Notes: a model not told the origin generated them from the letters alone. 64,000 bases of DNA from Peptoniphilus vaginalis (GCF_900176605.1 NZ_FXLP01000004.1:124001-188000); one strand, 5' to 3'. Numbered from the stretch's first letter, positions 1 through 8,397 are shown. Program-made: numbers and translations.

Positions 1-270
1 CTCTCTGTTTAGATTTTGTATATGAAATTTTAATAAAGGGAACAATATAATTATAAATACTAAATTATTTTACACTAATATGATATAAATATAATGATTT
101 ACTTCGTGAAAATTTTTATTAACGATATTATAGTTCAATTACTTAACGAAAGTCAAGCAAATGCTTTCTTTACTAAACTAAATTTTTATAAAGTTATCAA
201 GTCTTACAATCTTACAAGTTTCCTTTAACTAATAAAGAATTATCTCGCAATAAATTTCTGAATAAAAAAT
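1..270. other. AT-rich intergenic region, nothing recognised
   Basis: Very AT-rich sequence at the window edge. I see no open reading frame with a ribosome site, no strong hairpin and no tRNA-like fold. It lies downstream of the SLH gene and of its terminators, which begin at 271. Confidence 0.5.
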
Positions 271-308
271 ATAGTGCAAGATAGGAATTACTTCCCTTCT
301 TACACTAT
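271..308 (-). repeat. Dispersed 38-bp hairpin repeat, copy 1
   Basis: Imperfect inverted repeat: 17-base arms starting ATAGTG and ending CACTAT around a TTAC loop. A near-identical 38-bp copy lies at 17123-17160. Read on the minus strand, the hairpin is followed by a T-rich run, so it can act as a second terminator behind the one at 325-340. Confidence 0.7.
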
Positions 309-324
309 TTATCCTACTAAAAAA

Positions 325-340
325 GCTCCCCTCAGGGAGC
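325..340 (-). terminator. Terminator of the SLH gene
   Basis: GCTCCC / GGGAGC stem with a 4-base loop, followed on the minus strand by a run of six T. It sits 15 bases past the SLH stop codon. Confidence 0.85.
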
Positions 341-354
341 CCTTAAAATTTTAT

Positions 355-2160
355 TTATTTCCACATGTCAACTTCAGAAGTTGAGTTTAGTCTTTCTCTA
401 TTGTGAGAGTTTGCTGCATCAAGAATGTTGTAGTAAGCCCAGAAGCCTTCACTAACGTCAGAGAACTTGTTAAGTGATGAAGTGTTCACATTGTTAAGTG
501 AGCTTTTGTTTGTATTTCTGTTAAATACAGAGTTTAGGATTGTAACAGCTTCTGCTCTTGTGATCTTTGCGTTTGGTTTGAAGCTTCCATCTGGATAACC
601 AGTTACATTTTTGTTACCATAAAGTTTGTCAATTGCATCCTTTGCCCAGTGGTCTTTAACATCTTTGAAGTCTGATGTGCTAGCTTTTTCATTTTTAAAA
701 CTGCTAGAAAGCTTTTGTTCAAATTCTGCTCTCTTTTTAACGTAGCCAGAAATCATTTGTGCAAATTCTGCTCTTGTTATGCTTTCATTTGGTTTAAATG
801 TTCCATTAGGGTAACCAGAGATTAGTCCCATACCAACAACATAGTTGATTGCCTTTGAGTACCAATCGTTGCTTGCATCAGAAAATTTTGTAGCTTGGGA
901 TGTTCCAAAGTTTGCTCCACCATTTAGAAGGGTAGCAAACATTTGAGCTGCTTCTGCTCTTGTTACATTTGCTTGTGGCTTAAATGTTCCATCTGGATAG
1001 CCCTTGATGTAAGCAATTGCCTTAACTTCTTCTACTGCATTCTTTGTTACCTTGTATTCAATCTTAGTGATGTTTTTGTCCTTATCTCTAGCTTCGATTT
1101 TAATTGTTTCGCCATTTATTAGGGCTCTGTTTAGATATGCTGTAAATACTCCTGCGTTGTTTACATAAGTTGTGGAGATTTTATTGCCATTTGCATCGTA
1201 AACTGTGATTTCATCATCAGTATTTGCAGTTCCCTTTACAACTTTTTGTCCGTCAAGGGCTTCTGTAACTTTGAATTTTTTGTTTTCAACAGTTTTTGAA
1301 TCTGTGTAGAATCTTAAATCTTTAAGATCACTATCATTGATGCTTTTGCTTAGAGTAAGTGTGAATTTTCCATCCTTGTCAGCTCTAACTGTGCCAAGTT
1401 TTTCTCCATCAAGATATACTGTGATAAAGTCAAAGGCATGACCCTTAACTCTTCCTGTTAGGACACTTCCAGAAGCACTTAAATCAGTAGCATCTACTCT
1501 TGTGCCCTTTATATTTCTGTAGTTGTCGTTTTTAATTTCTTTTTCTGCTGATTCATATCTACCATCTACAGCTTTTACTAAGTAAGTTTCTCCTTCTTTA
1601 AGATTTACACTAATCTTAATGTCTCCATTGCTGTAAGCTTGACCTATTCTTTCATAGCTAGAGTAAAATCCGTATCCATATCTTGAGTTTGCTAGTTTAA
1701 TATAAATATCAGCATTTGATGAAGTATATCCTGTTAAATATTTTCCATCATATTTAAGGTTTGAAAGTGAAAGTCTTTCTCTTTGTCTTCTTTCTTCTTC
1801 TCTCTTTTCTCTTTCTTCTTTATCTTTCTTTTCTTTAGCTTCTTTATCTTCTCTTGCTTTCTTTTCTTCTGGTGTTTCTTTCTTTTCTTTATTTGGATCT
1901 ACATTTCCAGGATCTTGTTTATCCTTTGGTTTTTCTGCTCCAGGTTGTGCTTGTGTTTCGCCTTTATTGTTTGGGTTTCCTGTTCCAAGTGTTGCTGACC
2001 CTGGTGTTGGTGCTTGTGTTGTTGCACCTGGAGTGCCTGTAGCTGGTTTTGCTGCTCCTTGATTAGGTGATGGTTTACCTGCAAAAGCAGATACTGGGAT
2101 TGATGCTGCTAGCACTCCTGCTAGAGCAAGTGTTAAATATTTTTTGCTATATGGTTTCAT
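355..2160 (-). CDS. S-layer homology (SLH) domain surface protein
   Basis: Secreted cell-wall-associated protein of 601 aa. A signal peptide with a charged start, a hydrophobic core and an AFA-type cleavage site covers about residues 1-28. A Pro/Gly/Gln-rich linker follows, then a Lys/Glu-rich, probably helical stretch (about 75-130). Residues 130-370 hold three beta-sandwich-like repeats resembling bacterial Ig domains (motifs such as GKFTLTL and GVFTAYL). Three SLH domains occupy about 365-550, each with the G-Y-P-(D/N)-G-(T/S)-F-K-P...TRAE signature. SLH domains typically bind pyruvylated secondary wall polymers, so cell-wall anchoring is expected. AGGAGG lies just before the ATG. It is monocistronic, with a terminator directly after it. 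The ligand or structural role of the Ig-like part is unknown. Confidence 0.9.
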   Translation of the reverse strand: MKPYSKKYLTLALAGVLAASIPVSAFAGKPSPNQGAAKPATGTPGATTQAPTPGSATLGTGNPNNKGETQAQPGAEKPKDKQDPGNVDPNKEKKETPEEKKAREDKEAKEKKDKEEREKREEERRQRERLSLSNLKYDGKYLTGYTSSNADIYIKLANSRYGYGFYSSYERIGQAYSNGDIKISVNLKEGETYLVKAVDGRYESAEKEIKNDNYRNIKGTRVDATDLSASGSVLTGRVKGHAFDFITVYLDGEKLGTVRADKDGKFTLTLSKSINDSDLKDLRFYTDSKTVENKKFKVTEALDGQKVVKGTANTDDEITVYDANGNKISTTYVNNAGVFTAYLNRALINGETIKIEARDKDKNITKIEYKVTKNAVEEVKAIAYIKGYPDGTFKPQANVTRAEAAQMFATLLNGGANFGTSQATKFSDASNDWYSKAINYVVGMGLISGYPNGTFKPNESITRAEFAQMISGYVKKRAEFEQKLSSSFKNEKASTSDFKDVKDHWAKDAIDKLYGNKNVTGYPDGSFKPNAKITRAEAVTILNSVFNRNTNKSSLNNVNTSSLNKFSDVSEGFWAYYNILDAANSHNRERLNSTSEVDMWK

Positions 2161-2444
2161 AAAAATTTCCTCCTAAATCAAAAATATAAAATATATTTAT
2201 ACTCTTATTTCATACTATGTTACTGAGTTTAAAGCTTATTTGTGATAAAAAAGTGATAATTTAGAGCTTTTTATTGGATTTAATCTTTTCTTAATAATTT
2301 GTAATTTTACAGAAATAAAATTTTCTATCAAAAAAAGTAATAAAAAGAAAAAAAATTTAAGTCCTCACTTAATAAGAATTTTTATTCATTAATCAAGTTC
2401 TAAAAATCTACAGACCCTCATCATAAATTCTTTGCAAGTAAAAA
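2161..2444. other. Intergenic region upstream of the SLH gene
   Basis: AT-rich stretch holding the SLH gene's ribosome site (AGGAGG at its right-hand start) and presumably its promoter. I could not assign a convincing -35/-10 pair. No gene is visible. Confidence 0.4.
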
Positions 2445-2464
2445 GGACCTGCCTAAGCAAGCCC
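2445..2464 (-). terminator. Terminator of clpB
   Basis: Read on the minus strand: a GGGCTTGC / GCAGGTCC stem with G-U pairs and a TTAG loop, then a T run. It lies immediately past the clpB stop codon. Confidence 0.8.
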
Positions 2465-2470
2465 CTAAAT

Positions 2471-5053
2471 TTATTTTACTTTGACAGACAAGTCGTCTAC
2501 TTCTACTTCAACTACAATTGTGTCGCCGTCCATTACGTCGCCCCTAATTATCATCTTTGAAATAATAGTTTCAAGCTTGTGAGAGATGTATCTCTTAACA
2601 GGTCTTGCACCATATTGTGGGCTAAAGGATGCATTCAAGATAAATTCCAAAGCTCCATCTGTAACTTCGATGTGGATGTCTCTATCTGCAAGTCTCTTTT
2701 CAACTTCGGCAATGCTTTGTTTGATGATGCCATAGATTTCACTCTTTTGAAGTGGTTTGAATAATACAATTTCATCAACCCTGTTTAAGAATTCTGGCCT
2801 AAAGGATGCCCTCAAGTCATCCATAACATTTTCTCTCGCATCTTCTTTGATCTTGCCATCTTCATCGATGCCGTCAATTAAGAAGTGAGATCCAATGTTT
2901 GATGTCATTATAATAACTGTGTTTTTAAAGTCAACAGTCCTGCCTTGGTTGTCAGTAAGTCTACCATCATCAAGAACTTGTAACAAGATGTTGAATACAT
3001 CTGGATGGGCCTTTTCGATTTCATCAAAGAGGATTACTGAGTATGGTTTTCTCCTTACTGCTTCAGTAAGTTGTCCACCTTCATCATATCCTACATATCC
3101 TGGAGGGGATCCAACAAGTCTTGACACAGAATGTTTTTCCATGTACTCGGACATGTCAATCCTTATTAGGTTTCTCTCGTCATCGAAAAGTGTTTCAGTA
3201 AGTGCCTTGGCTGTTTCAGTTTTACCAACTCCAGTTGGTCCTAAGAAGATAAAGGAACCTATTGGTTTGTTTTTATCTTTAAGTCCAGCTCTTGCTCTTA
3301 AAACTGCGTCTGACACAAGTTCAATAGCCTTGTCTTGACCTATTACCCTCTTGTGGAGGATATCTTCAAGACCTAACAATTTATCTCTTTCAGTCTTATT
3401 TAATTTTTCAACAGGGATTCCTGTCAACCTGCTAACTACATAGGCGATTTCATCTTCTGTGACTTCTTCCTTCACCATAGATGATTCGTCTTTTGTAGAT
3501 GCTTTTTCTCTAGCTGCAAGTTCTTCTTTTAACTTTGGAAGAGTTCCGTATTTTAATTCAGAAAGCCTTTCAAGATCGTAGTTTCTTTCAGCTTCTTCTA
3601 TTGCGTGGTTAGTGTCTTCGATTTTCTTCTTGATGTCCTTTGTGGAATCAAGTTCCTTCTTTTCTGCTTCCCACTTAGATTTTAATCTGTCAAACTCAGC
3701 CTTTTCTTCAGAAAGTTCTTCTTGAAGTTTTTTAAGTCTTTCAGCACTTGCCTCATCAGTTTCCTTTTTAAGGGCTTGATTTTCAATTTCAAGTTGCAAG
3801 ATTTTTCTTCTAACTTCGTCAATTTCTGTTGGCATTGAGTCGATTTCTGTCCTAAGCATTGCACAAGCTTCGTCCATTAGGTCGATTGCCTTATCTGGCA
3901 AGAACCTGTCAGTGATATACCTGTCAGATAAAGTTGCCGCAGCTATAACTGCTGAGTCAGAGATCCTAATTCCGTGGTAGATTTCATATTTATCTTTTAG
4001 ACCACGAAGGATTGCAATAGTATCTTCAACACTTGGTTCCTTTACCATAACCTTTTGGAATCTTCTTTCAAGGGCAGGGTCCTTTTCGATGTACTTTCTG
4101 TACTCGTCAAGAGTTGTTGCCCCAATAGCGTGAAGTTCACCACGAGCAAGCATTGGCTTTAAAAGGTTAGATGCGTCCATAGCACCATCAGTCTTGCCTG
4201 CTCCCACAATATTGTGGATTTCGTCGATAAATAAAATTATATCTCCATTGGATTTTAAGACTTCATTTAAAACAGCCTTTAATCTTTCTTCAAATTCACC
4301 ACGATATTTTGCACCAGCAATTAGGGCCCCCATATCAAGTGAAAAGACAGTTTTGTTTTTTAAGCCTTCTGGCACGTCTTCAGAGACAATTCTTTGAGCA
4401 AGTCCACCAGCAATGGCAGTCTTACCAACTCCAGGAGGACCAATTAGAACTGGGTTGTTCTTAGTCCTACGAGAAAGAATCCTGATTACGTTACGAACTT
4501 CTTCGTCACGACCAATAACTGGGTCAAGCTTGCCTTCACGAGCAAGTTCAGTTAAATCTTGACCATACTTTTTAAGAGCGTCGTAAGTTCCTTCTGGGTT
4601 GTCAGTAGTAACGTGTTGGTTGCCCCTGATTTTTTTAAGGGCATTTAAAAATCCATCCGCATCAATCTTGTTCTTATTAAAGATAGAAGAAGAATCAGTC
4701 CCCTTCATATTCAAAAGAGCAAGGTAGATGTGTTCAACAGAAAGGTAATCATCACCCATCTTCTTCTTAAAGTCCTCTGCCTTTTGGAAAAGTTCCCTAT
4801 AAGAAGAGTCGGCATAAACTTCTGCACCTGATTGTTTTGGAAGTCTTTCAATAACCTTTAAGACGTCACTTTTTAACATATCAGGGTTTTTGTCCATATA
4901 TGTCAAGACCCTAGGAATAAGGCCTTCCTTGTCATTTAAGAGGGCATAGTTGATGTGAATTTCTTTTACCTCTGGATTGCCGTATTCCTTAGCAATATTA
5001 TATGCACCTTGAACGGCTTCAAGGGATTTTTGAGTAAATTTGTCAAAATTCAT
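2471..5053 (-). CDS. clpB: ATP-dependent disaggregase ClpB
   Basis: Cytosolic AAA+ chaperone of 860 aa that, with DnaK/DnaJ, extracts polypeptides from aggregates. The order is typical: double Clp_N domain (1-145), first AAA+ module with Walker A GPPGVGKT near 205 and Walker B LFIDEIHN, a long coiled-coil middle domain (about 400-535, rich in K/E) that separates ClpB from ClpA, and a second AAA+ module with GPTGVGKT near 604. The C-terminal D2-small domain carries the GAR sensor (YGARPVKR). Length is normal for the family. It lies 44 bases downstream of the dnaJ-like gene on the same strand, so it probably shares the HrcA/CtsR-type promoter at 6199-6262. Confidence 0.97.
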   Translation of the reverse strand: MNFDKFTQKSLEAVQGAYNIAKEYGNPEVKEIHINYALLNDKEGLIPRVLTYMDKNPDMLKSDVLKVIERLPKQSGAEVYADSSYRELFQKAEDFKKKMGDDYLSVEHIYLALLNMKGTDSSSIFNKNKIDADGFLNALKKIRGNQHVTTDNPEGTYDALKKYGQDLTELAREGKLDPVIGRDEEVRNVIRILSRRTKNNPVLIGPPGVGKTAIAGGLAQRIVSEDVPEGLKNKTVFSLDMGALIAGAKYRGEFEERLKAVLNEVLKSNGDIILFIDEIHNIVGAGKTDGAMDASNLLKPMLARGELHAIGATTLDEYRKYIEKDPALERRFQKVMVKEPSVEDTIAILRGLKDKYEIYHGIRISDSAVIAAATLSDRYITDRFLPDKAIDLMDEACAMLRTEIDSMPTEIDEVRRKILQLEIENQALKKETDEASAERLKKLQEELSEEKAEFDRLKSKWEAEKKELDSTKDIKKKIEDTNHAIEEAERNYDLERLSELKYGTLPKLKEELAAREKASTKDESSMVKEEVTEDEIAYVVSRLTGIPVEKLNKTERDKLLGLEDILHKRVIGQDKAIELVSDAVLRARAGLKDKNKPIGSFIFLGPTGVGKTETAKALTETLFDDERNLIRIDMSEYMEKHSVSRLVGSPPGYVGYDEGGQLTEAVRRKPYSVILFDEIEKAHPDVFNILLQVLDDGRLTDNQGRTVDFKNTVIIMTSNIGSHFLIDGIDEDGKIKEDARENVMDDLRASFRPEFLNRVDEIVLFKPLQKSEIYGIIKQSIAEVEKRLADRDIHIEVTDGALEFILNASFSPQYGARPVKRYISHKLETIISKMIIRGDVMDGDTIVVEVEVDDLSVKVK

Positions 5054-5097
5054 ATAAACACCTCATTTGTTCAATATATTTAATCAATTAAAAATTG

Positions 5098-6018
5098 TTA
5101 TTTACTTAATTTTTCTAATTCCTTATATAATTTTTCTTGTTCTTCAGTTAAGTCCTTAGGATTTACAATATTAAAGACCACATAAAGGTCCCCCACATTT
5201 CCCTTAAGGTCCTTAAAGCCCTTAGAAGAAATCCTCATCTTGTTGCCGCCAACAAAACCTTGAGGAATCTTTAACTTTAACTTACCATTAAGAGTCTCTA
5301 CAGTCTTAGAAGATCCAAGAGCAGCTTCCCATGGATAAATGTTAACAGTCCTTGTAACATCAAGCCCATCGAGGACAAGATCTTTTTCATCCTTGATGTT
5401 GATCTTGAACAAGATATCGCCAGGAAGACCAAACTTTTCTCCTTTTACCTTGACCTTCTTGCCCCTAGTGATTCCAGCAGGAACCTTGACAGCGACATCA
5501 TATTCCTTTTGCTTGTAAGTTAAAGAAACATTCTTTGTCACACCTTCAAAGGCCTCCTTAATAGAAATAGAAAGCTCAGATTCAAATTTATTTCTAGCCT
5601 TCTTTTGGGACCTTCCCCTTCCCTTGGAAGAGAAATCTCCGAAGATGTCATTTAAGTTAAAGCCACCAGAGAAATTGCCACCAGACTTAGAAGAACCAAA
5701 AATAGTTTCAAAGAAGTCTGAGAAGTCTGCACCGCTTCCTCCTGTGGTATAAGTGTAACCATATTGAGAAGGGTCGAAATCATAGCCAGATGAAAAATCA
5801 TAATTAGATCCGAAAGTATCATATTTCTTTCTCTTGTCGGGGTCTGACAAGACCTCGTAGGCCTCAGAGACTTCCTTAAACTTTTCTGCAGCTACCTCGT
5901 CGCCTTGGTTGACGTCAGGATGATATTTTTTCGCAAGCTTCCTATAAGCCTTCTTTATCTCCTTTTCATCTGCATCTTTAGAAACTCCAAGGATTTCATA
6001 ATAATCTTTGTATTTCAA
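5098..6018 (-). CDS. DnaJ-type co-chaperone without zinc finger (CbpA-like)
   Basis: J-domain protein of 306 aa that would stimulate an Hsp70 ATPase. The J domain is at 1-70 with the HPD tripeptide at 33-35. A Gly/Phe-rich linker covers about 70-150 (GGNFSGGF and similar), followed by the two-part DnaJ C-terminal substrate-binding domain (about 155-305). The Cys-rich zinc region of class I DnaJ is absent, so this is a class II or CbpA-type protein. It is the first gene of a two-gene unit with clpB; no dnaK or grpE is near. Pairing with ClpB suggests a dedicated disaggregation co-chaperone (inference). Confidence 0.9.
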   Translation of the reverse strand: MKYKDYYEILGVSKDADEKEIKKAYRKLAKKYHPDVNQGDEVAAEKFKEVSEAYEVLSDPDKRKKYDTFGSNYDFSSGYDFDPSQYGYTYTTGGSGADFSDFFETIFGSSKSGGNFSGGFNLNDIFGDFSSKGRGRSQKKARNKFESELSISIKEAFEGVTKNVSLTYKQKEYDVAVKVPAGITRGKKVKVKGEKFGLPGDILFKINIKDEKDLVLDGLDVTRTVNIYPWEAALGSSKTVETLNGKLKLKIPQGFVGGNKMRISSKGFKDLKGNVGDLYVVFNIVNPKDLTEEQEKLYKELEKLSK

Positions 6019-6134
6019 AATGTAACCTCCTCATATATATAAACATTTAATCTCACTCTAATTATATCCCAATAAAAAATATTGCAACATAATAGAAGTT
6101 AATTAAATAGATTTAAAATTAAGACCTTTATCTA

Positions 6135-6164
6135 GTTTCCGTTTCCGTTTCCGTTTCCGTTTTT
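6135..6164. repeat. 6-bp microsatellite (GTTTCC)n
   Basis: Four perfect copies of GTTTCC plus a partial fifth. It falls inside the predicted 5' untranslated region of the dnaJ-clpB mRNA, where it reads GGAAAC. Confidence 0.9.
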
Positions 6165-6198
6165 GTGAAATTAAAATAAAAATCATAGTCAAATTTAG

Positions 6199-6215
6199 TT
6201 TGACTATCTTTGACT
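6199..6215 (-). promoter_or_regulatory. CtsR operator
   Basis: On the minus strand the sequence reads AGTCAAA-GAT-AGTCAAA, an exact match to the CtsR direct-repeat consensus (A/GGTCAAA-NAN-A/GGTCAAA). It overlaps the expected transcription start of the dnaJ-clpB promoter. A third, inverted AGTCAAA lies at 6187-6193, forming a 9-bp inverted repeat with the first heptamer. Confidence 0.8.
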
Positions 6216-6221
6216 ATCTAA

Positions 6222-6250
6222 ATTATACAACATCATTAGCACTCTTGCAA
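6222..6250 (-). promoter_or_regulatory. Promoter of the dnaJ-clpB unit
   Basis: Minus strand: TTGCAA (6250-6245), 17-base spacer, TATAAT (6227-6222). The -35 lies inside the CIRCE-like element. The predicted start near 6215 leaves an untranslated leader of about 200 bases. Confidence 0.75.
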
Positions 6251-6262
6251 GTAGTCTGCTAA
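6236..6262. promoter_or_regulatory. CIRCE-like HrcA operator
   Basis: TTAGCACTC, nine bases, then GTCTGCTAA. This matches the CIRCE inverted repeat (TTAGCACTC-N9-GAGTGCTAA) except for two bases in the second arm. It covers the -35 of the minus-strand promoter, a position suited to repression by HrcA. Confidence 0.8.
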
Positions 6263-6282
6263 TTTATTTTAAAAAATTTTTA

Positions 6283-6311
6283 TTGCCTTGTTTCTATGAA
6301 AACGATATACT
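6283..6311 (+). promoter_or_regulatory. Promoter of the C26 lipoprotein gene
   Basis: TTGCCT, 17 bases, TATACT, placed 45 bases before the ATG at 6356. It is divergent from the heat-shock promoter. Confidence 0.6.
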
Positions 6312-6355
6312 ATAAGTGTAAAACTAGAAAACAATATTTTAGAGAGGAGTAAACC

Positions 6356-7198
6356 ATGAAGAAACTAAACATTAAAAAAATATCTATCTACTTATCTTTT
6401 TTACTTGTATCAATGTTAGTATTTACAGCTTGTAGTAAAAAAGATAATGCAGGTGGTCCTACAATTGCAGTTTCTTGGTCAACTGATGAAGTTGATAAAG
6501 ATTCAAAGGATAAAGTAGATATAGACACTCAAATGTATGCTGACGCCTTAAGAAAAGCTGGTGCAAAAGTTGTATTTCTTAATGAAATGAAATCTCTTGA
6601 CCAAGCTAAAGAAGAAATCAAAGATGTTCAAGGCGTTGTCATAACAGGTGGCGATGACTTAAATCCTGCTTTATACAACGAAGAACCAATTCCTACTTTA
6701 GAAGAAATTAATCCTAGAAGAGATGATTCCGACGTATTCTTACTTAAGGCTTTGTTAGAAGAAGATAAGCCTACATTAGCAACTTGCAGAGGAATGCAAC
6801 TTACTAATGTTTTATCGGGTGGAACATTATATCAAGATATAATGGTACAACATCCAACTGACATAATTCACAGAGATCCAAATAAAAAAGTTTTTGTGAA
6901 GCATGAAATAAATGTATTTCCTGACAACATCTTAGCTGAAGGATTCGGAAAAAATGGTAACGTAGAAGTTAACTCTTGGCACCACCAAGCAGTTAAAGAT
7001 TTAGGAAAAAATTTAGAAGTTTTAGCAGAAGCTCCTGATGGTACTATCGAAGCAATAAGAAGAACTGATAAAAAATACTTCTTAGGCTTACAATTCCACC
7101 CAGAAGCAATGATAATGGAAGATAATAATAAAGATGCATTAAATCTTTATAAAACTTTCATAGCAAAAGCACAAGAATTATCAAAAGAAGCAAAATAA
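6356..7198 (+). CDS. Lipoprotein class I glutamine amidotransferase-like hydrolase (peptidase C26)
   Basis: A 280-aa protein resembling PuuD-type gamma-glutamyl-gamma-aminobutyrate hydrolases. The class I GATase triad is visible: nucleophile Cys144 in TCRGMQ, and His248 and Glu250 in QFHPE. The oxyanion loop is GVVITGGDDLNP. Unusually, it begins with a lipoprotein signal peptide: charged start, hydrophobic core, and the lipobox FTAC with Cys26 as the lipidation site. The enzyme is therefore expected on the outer face of the membrane, whereas classical PuuD is cytosolic. It has an AGAGAGGAG ribosome site and is monocistronic between its own promoter and terminator. A role in trimming extracellular gamma-glutamyl compounds or folates is possible but not shown. 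Confidence 0.85.
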   Translation: MKKLNIKKISIYLSFLLVSMLVFTACSKKDNAGGPTIAVSWSTDEVDKDSKDKVDIDTQMYADALRKAGAKVVFLNEMKSLDQAKEEIKDVQGVVITGGDDLNPALYNEEPIPTLEEINPRRDDSDVFLLKALLEEDKPTLATCRGMQLTNVLSGGTLYQDIMVQHPTDIIHRDPNKKVFVKHEINVFPDNILAEGFGKNGNVEVNSWHHQAVKDLGKNLEVLAEAPDGTIEAIRRTDKKYFLGLQFHPEAMIMEDNNKDALNLYKTFIAKAQELSKEAK

Positions 7199-7226
7199 TT
7201 TTTTTATTCTAGTTTTACAAAAGCAC

Positions 7227-7248
7227 AGAGGAGCAACTTAGCTCCTCT
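7227..7248 (+). terminator. Terminator of the C26 lipoprotein gene
   Basis: AGAGGAGC / GCTCCTCT stem with a 6-base loop, followed by TTTCTT. Confidence 0.85.
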
Positions 7249-7401
7249 TTCTTATTAATTTTTATTATTTTATTCCCTTCTATATCAAAAGTTTTATAAA
7301 TTTGTTAAATATTTTAAATTTCTTATTGTCTTATTCGTGTTACTATGTTAAACTGGTAACAGATTATTTAATACACTTTTTTAATTAAATTCCTTTTACT
7401 C

Positions 7402-7427
7402 GCCGAGGTCGTCTCGGCAATTTTTTT
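7402..7427 (+). terminator. Terminator-like hairpin with no adjacent gene
   Basis: GCCGAG / CTCGGC stem with a 5-base loop, two A, then seven T. It lies 200 bases beyond the previous gene and just before the repeat field. It may be a back-up terminator or the end of a small RNA. Confidence 0.65.
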
Positions 7428-7432
7428 GTCCT

Positions 7433-7603
7433 TTTTTATGACTTAAGGATTTTTTATAAGCCCATAGCTTTTCACAACTTTATAGATTTTTATGAGTCTA
7501 TCTTGTCTTATGACTTTGTAATTTTTTATAGCTTTGTAATTTTTTATGACTTTATAAAGTTTTGCAAACTCATAAATTTTTACAACTTCCCAACTTTAAC
7601 TGC
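7433..7603. repeat. Degenerate tandem repeat field, about 18-bp period, locus 1
   Basis: Roughly nine head-to-tail degenerate units of 17-19 bases of the form T(5-6)ATGACTTTATAA. No open frame runs through it. A clearly related field lies at 28890-29035. Both end close to the promoter of a methionine-type RNA leader. Confidence 0.7.
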
Positions 7604-7638
7604 GACACTTTTGTGAGTCATTTTAAAAGCAATTCCCT

Positions 7639-7667
7639 TTGACCCTTCTTTTCAAAAATGATAAAAT
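7639..7667 (+). promoter_or_regulatory. Promoter of the S-box-like leader
   Basis: TTGACC, 17 bases, TAAAAT. The predicted start near 7674 is immediately before the aptamer core. Confidence 0.7.
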
Positions 7668-7675
7668 GAAATTAC

Positions 7676-7799
7676 CATAAAGAGAAGGCGAGAGACAAGC
7701 TCATCGACCCTTCAGCAACCTACCCACGAGGCAAGGTGCTAATGCTTGTATGATGGATACGTATCAATCTTGCATCCATCTTTCGATGGGTGCTTTTTT
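7676..7799 (+). promoter_or_regulatory. SAM-I clan (S-box) riboswitch-like leader with terminator
   Basis: Core S-box sequences are present in order: AGAGAAGGCGAGAGAC, then CTTCAGCAACC, then AGGTGCTAAT. Helices can be drawn: P2a GAAGG/CCTTC, P2b GAG/CTC, P3 ACCT/AGGT, and P4 TGTAT/ATACG. A strong terminator follows: GCATCCATC / GATGGGTGC with a TTTC loop and six T (7772-7799). GATGGAT at 7752-7758 can pair instead with ATCCATC at 7774-7780, giving an antiterminator that excludes both P4 and the terminator, as expected of an OFF switch. The P2 kink region differs from consensus and I could not place a clear P1, so the ligand assignment is provisional. Confidence 0.65.
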
Positions 7800-7827
7800 C
7801 TTCTCTAATTTTAAAGGAGGAGTTTAT

Positions 7828-8130
7828 ATGTTAATGGAAGTTTATTACGAACATTATCAAGAAAATTGTAGGGGAGCTTATTGGGAAGAACCCATTTCTA
7901 TTCCTTACGGAGTTTATGAAAGAGATAGGAAGGCTAGGAATTCATTCTATGGCTACTTAACATCTAAGGGTTTTAAGTGTGTCAATTGGAACAATGATTA
8001 TCCCCTTATACTTGTCAACACAGAGCTTAAACGCTTTGGTTTAATCTATCGTGCCTGCGCTCATGAGTGCCTAGACTCAAGAAATTATACAATTCAAGAG
8101 TTCAAGGATGAGGTTCTAAACATTAAATAA
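7828..8130 (+). CDS. Unknown 100-aa protein behind the S-box-like leader
   Basis: I do not recognise this small protein. The start is the ATG at 7828, seven bases after AAAGGAGG. An earlier in-frame ATG at 7750 lies inside the riboswitch and is rejected. The product is soluble-looking, rich in Tyr, Asn, Arg and aromatic residues, with five Cys (NCRG, KCVNW, RACAHEC) and no signal peptide or membrane segment. It is monocistronic, with a terminator after it. Its only functional hint is the leader: genes under SAM riboswitches usually act in methionine, cysteine or SAM metabolism or transport. Confidence 0.75.
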   Translation: MLMEVYYEHYQENCRGAYWEEPISIPYGVYERDRKARNSFYGYLTSKGFKCVNWNNDYPLILVNTELKRFGLIYRACAHECLDSRNYTIQEFKDEVLNIK

Positions 8131-8182
8131 ATTTTTTAATTTGTTATGAGATGTCATATTTTATAAGTTAGCACAAACATAA

Positions 8183-8212
8183 AAAGAGGAAGTAACTATC
8201 TACTTCCTCTTT
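8183..8212 (+). terminator. Terminator of the unknown S-box gene
   Basis: Twelve-base perfect stem AAAGAGGAAGTA / TACTTCCTCTTT with a 6-base loop; the symmetric A and T flanks make it potentially bidirectional. Confidence 0.85.
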
Positions 8213-8284
8213 CACTATTACACAATAAACTACCCTCTACTCTATTTGGATGTAGGGGTTCCTTATTTTCTTTCATATACACTC

Positions 8285-8312
8285 TTGACTCCAGTTTTTC
8301 CTATGCTATAAT
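8285..8312 (+). promoter_or_regulatory. Strong promoter of the Abi-associated RNA
   Basis: TTGACT, 16 bases, TATAAT, with an extended -10 (TGC before TATAAT). The predicted start is near 8319, directly before the hairpin RNA. Confidence 0.75.
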
Positions 8313-8318
8313 TAAGTT

Positions 8319-8380
8319 AACAGAACCTCTCCACGCTTAATGTAGATTTTTTACATGCGGACCACGGAGAGGGCTTTTTT
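8319..8380 (+). ncRNA. Short structured RNA upstream of the Abi_2 gene (abiF-RNA-like)
   Basis: A transcript of about 60 bases is predicted between the strong promoter and its own T6 terminator. The outer stem is CCTCTCC (8326-8332) with GGAGAGG (8366-8372). A middle stem CGC/GCG (8334-8336, 8357-8359) follows across an internal loop, and the top stem is TGTA/TACA with a GATTTTT loop. The 3' side keeps an unpaired GACCAC. Structured RNAs next to AbiF/Abi_2 genes are a described class (the abiF RNA motif), proposed as RNA partners of the HEPN protein. Assignment rests on position and structure, not on a covariance model. Confidence 0.65.
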
Positions 8381-8397
8381 GTATAAGGAGAATTTGT

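Noticed and set aside
1783-1998. Plus-strand hydrophobic frame opposite the SLH protein
   Set aside because: It is the complement of the Lys/Glu-rich region; such Phe/Leu/Ser frames are artefacts of AAG/GAA codons.
7433-7603. CRISPR-like or coding repeat
   Set aside because: Units are degenerate along their full length, vary by one or two bases in length and contain stops in every frame.
7750-7827. N-terminal extension of the S-box-controlled gene from an ATG at 7750
   Set aside because: It would be translated through the riboswitch terminator; AAAGGAGG supports the ATG at 7828.
8183-8260. Additional small RNA between the S-box gene and the abi RNA
   Set aside because: Only a terminator hairpin is visible; no promoter pair precedes it.
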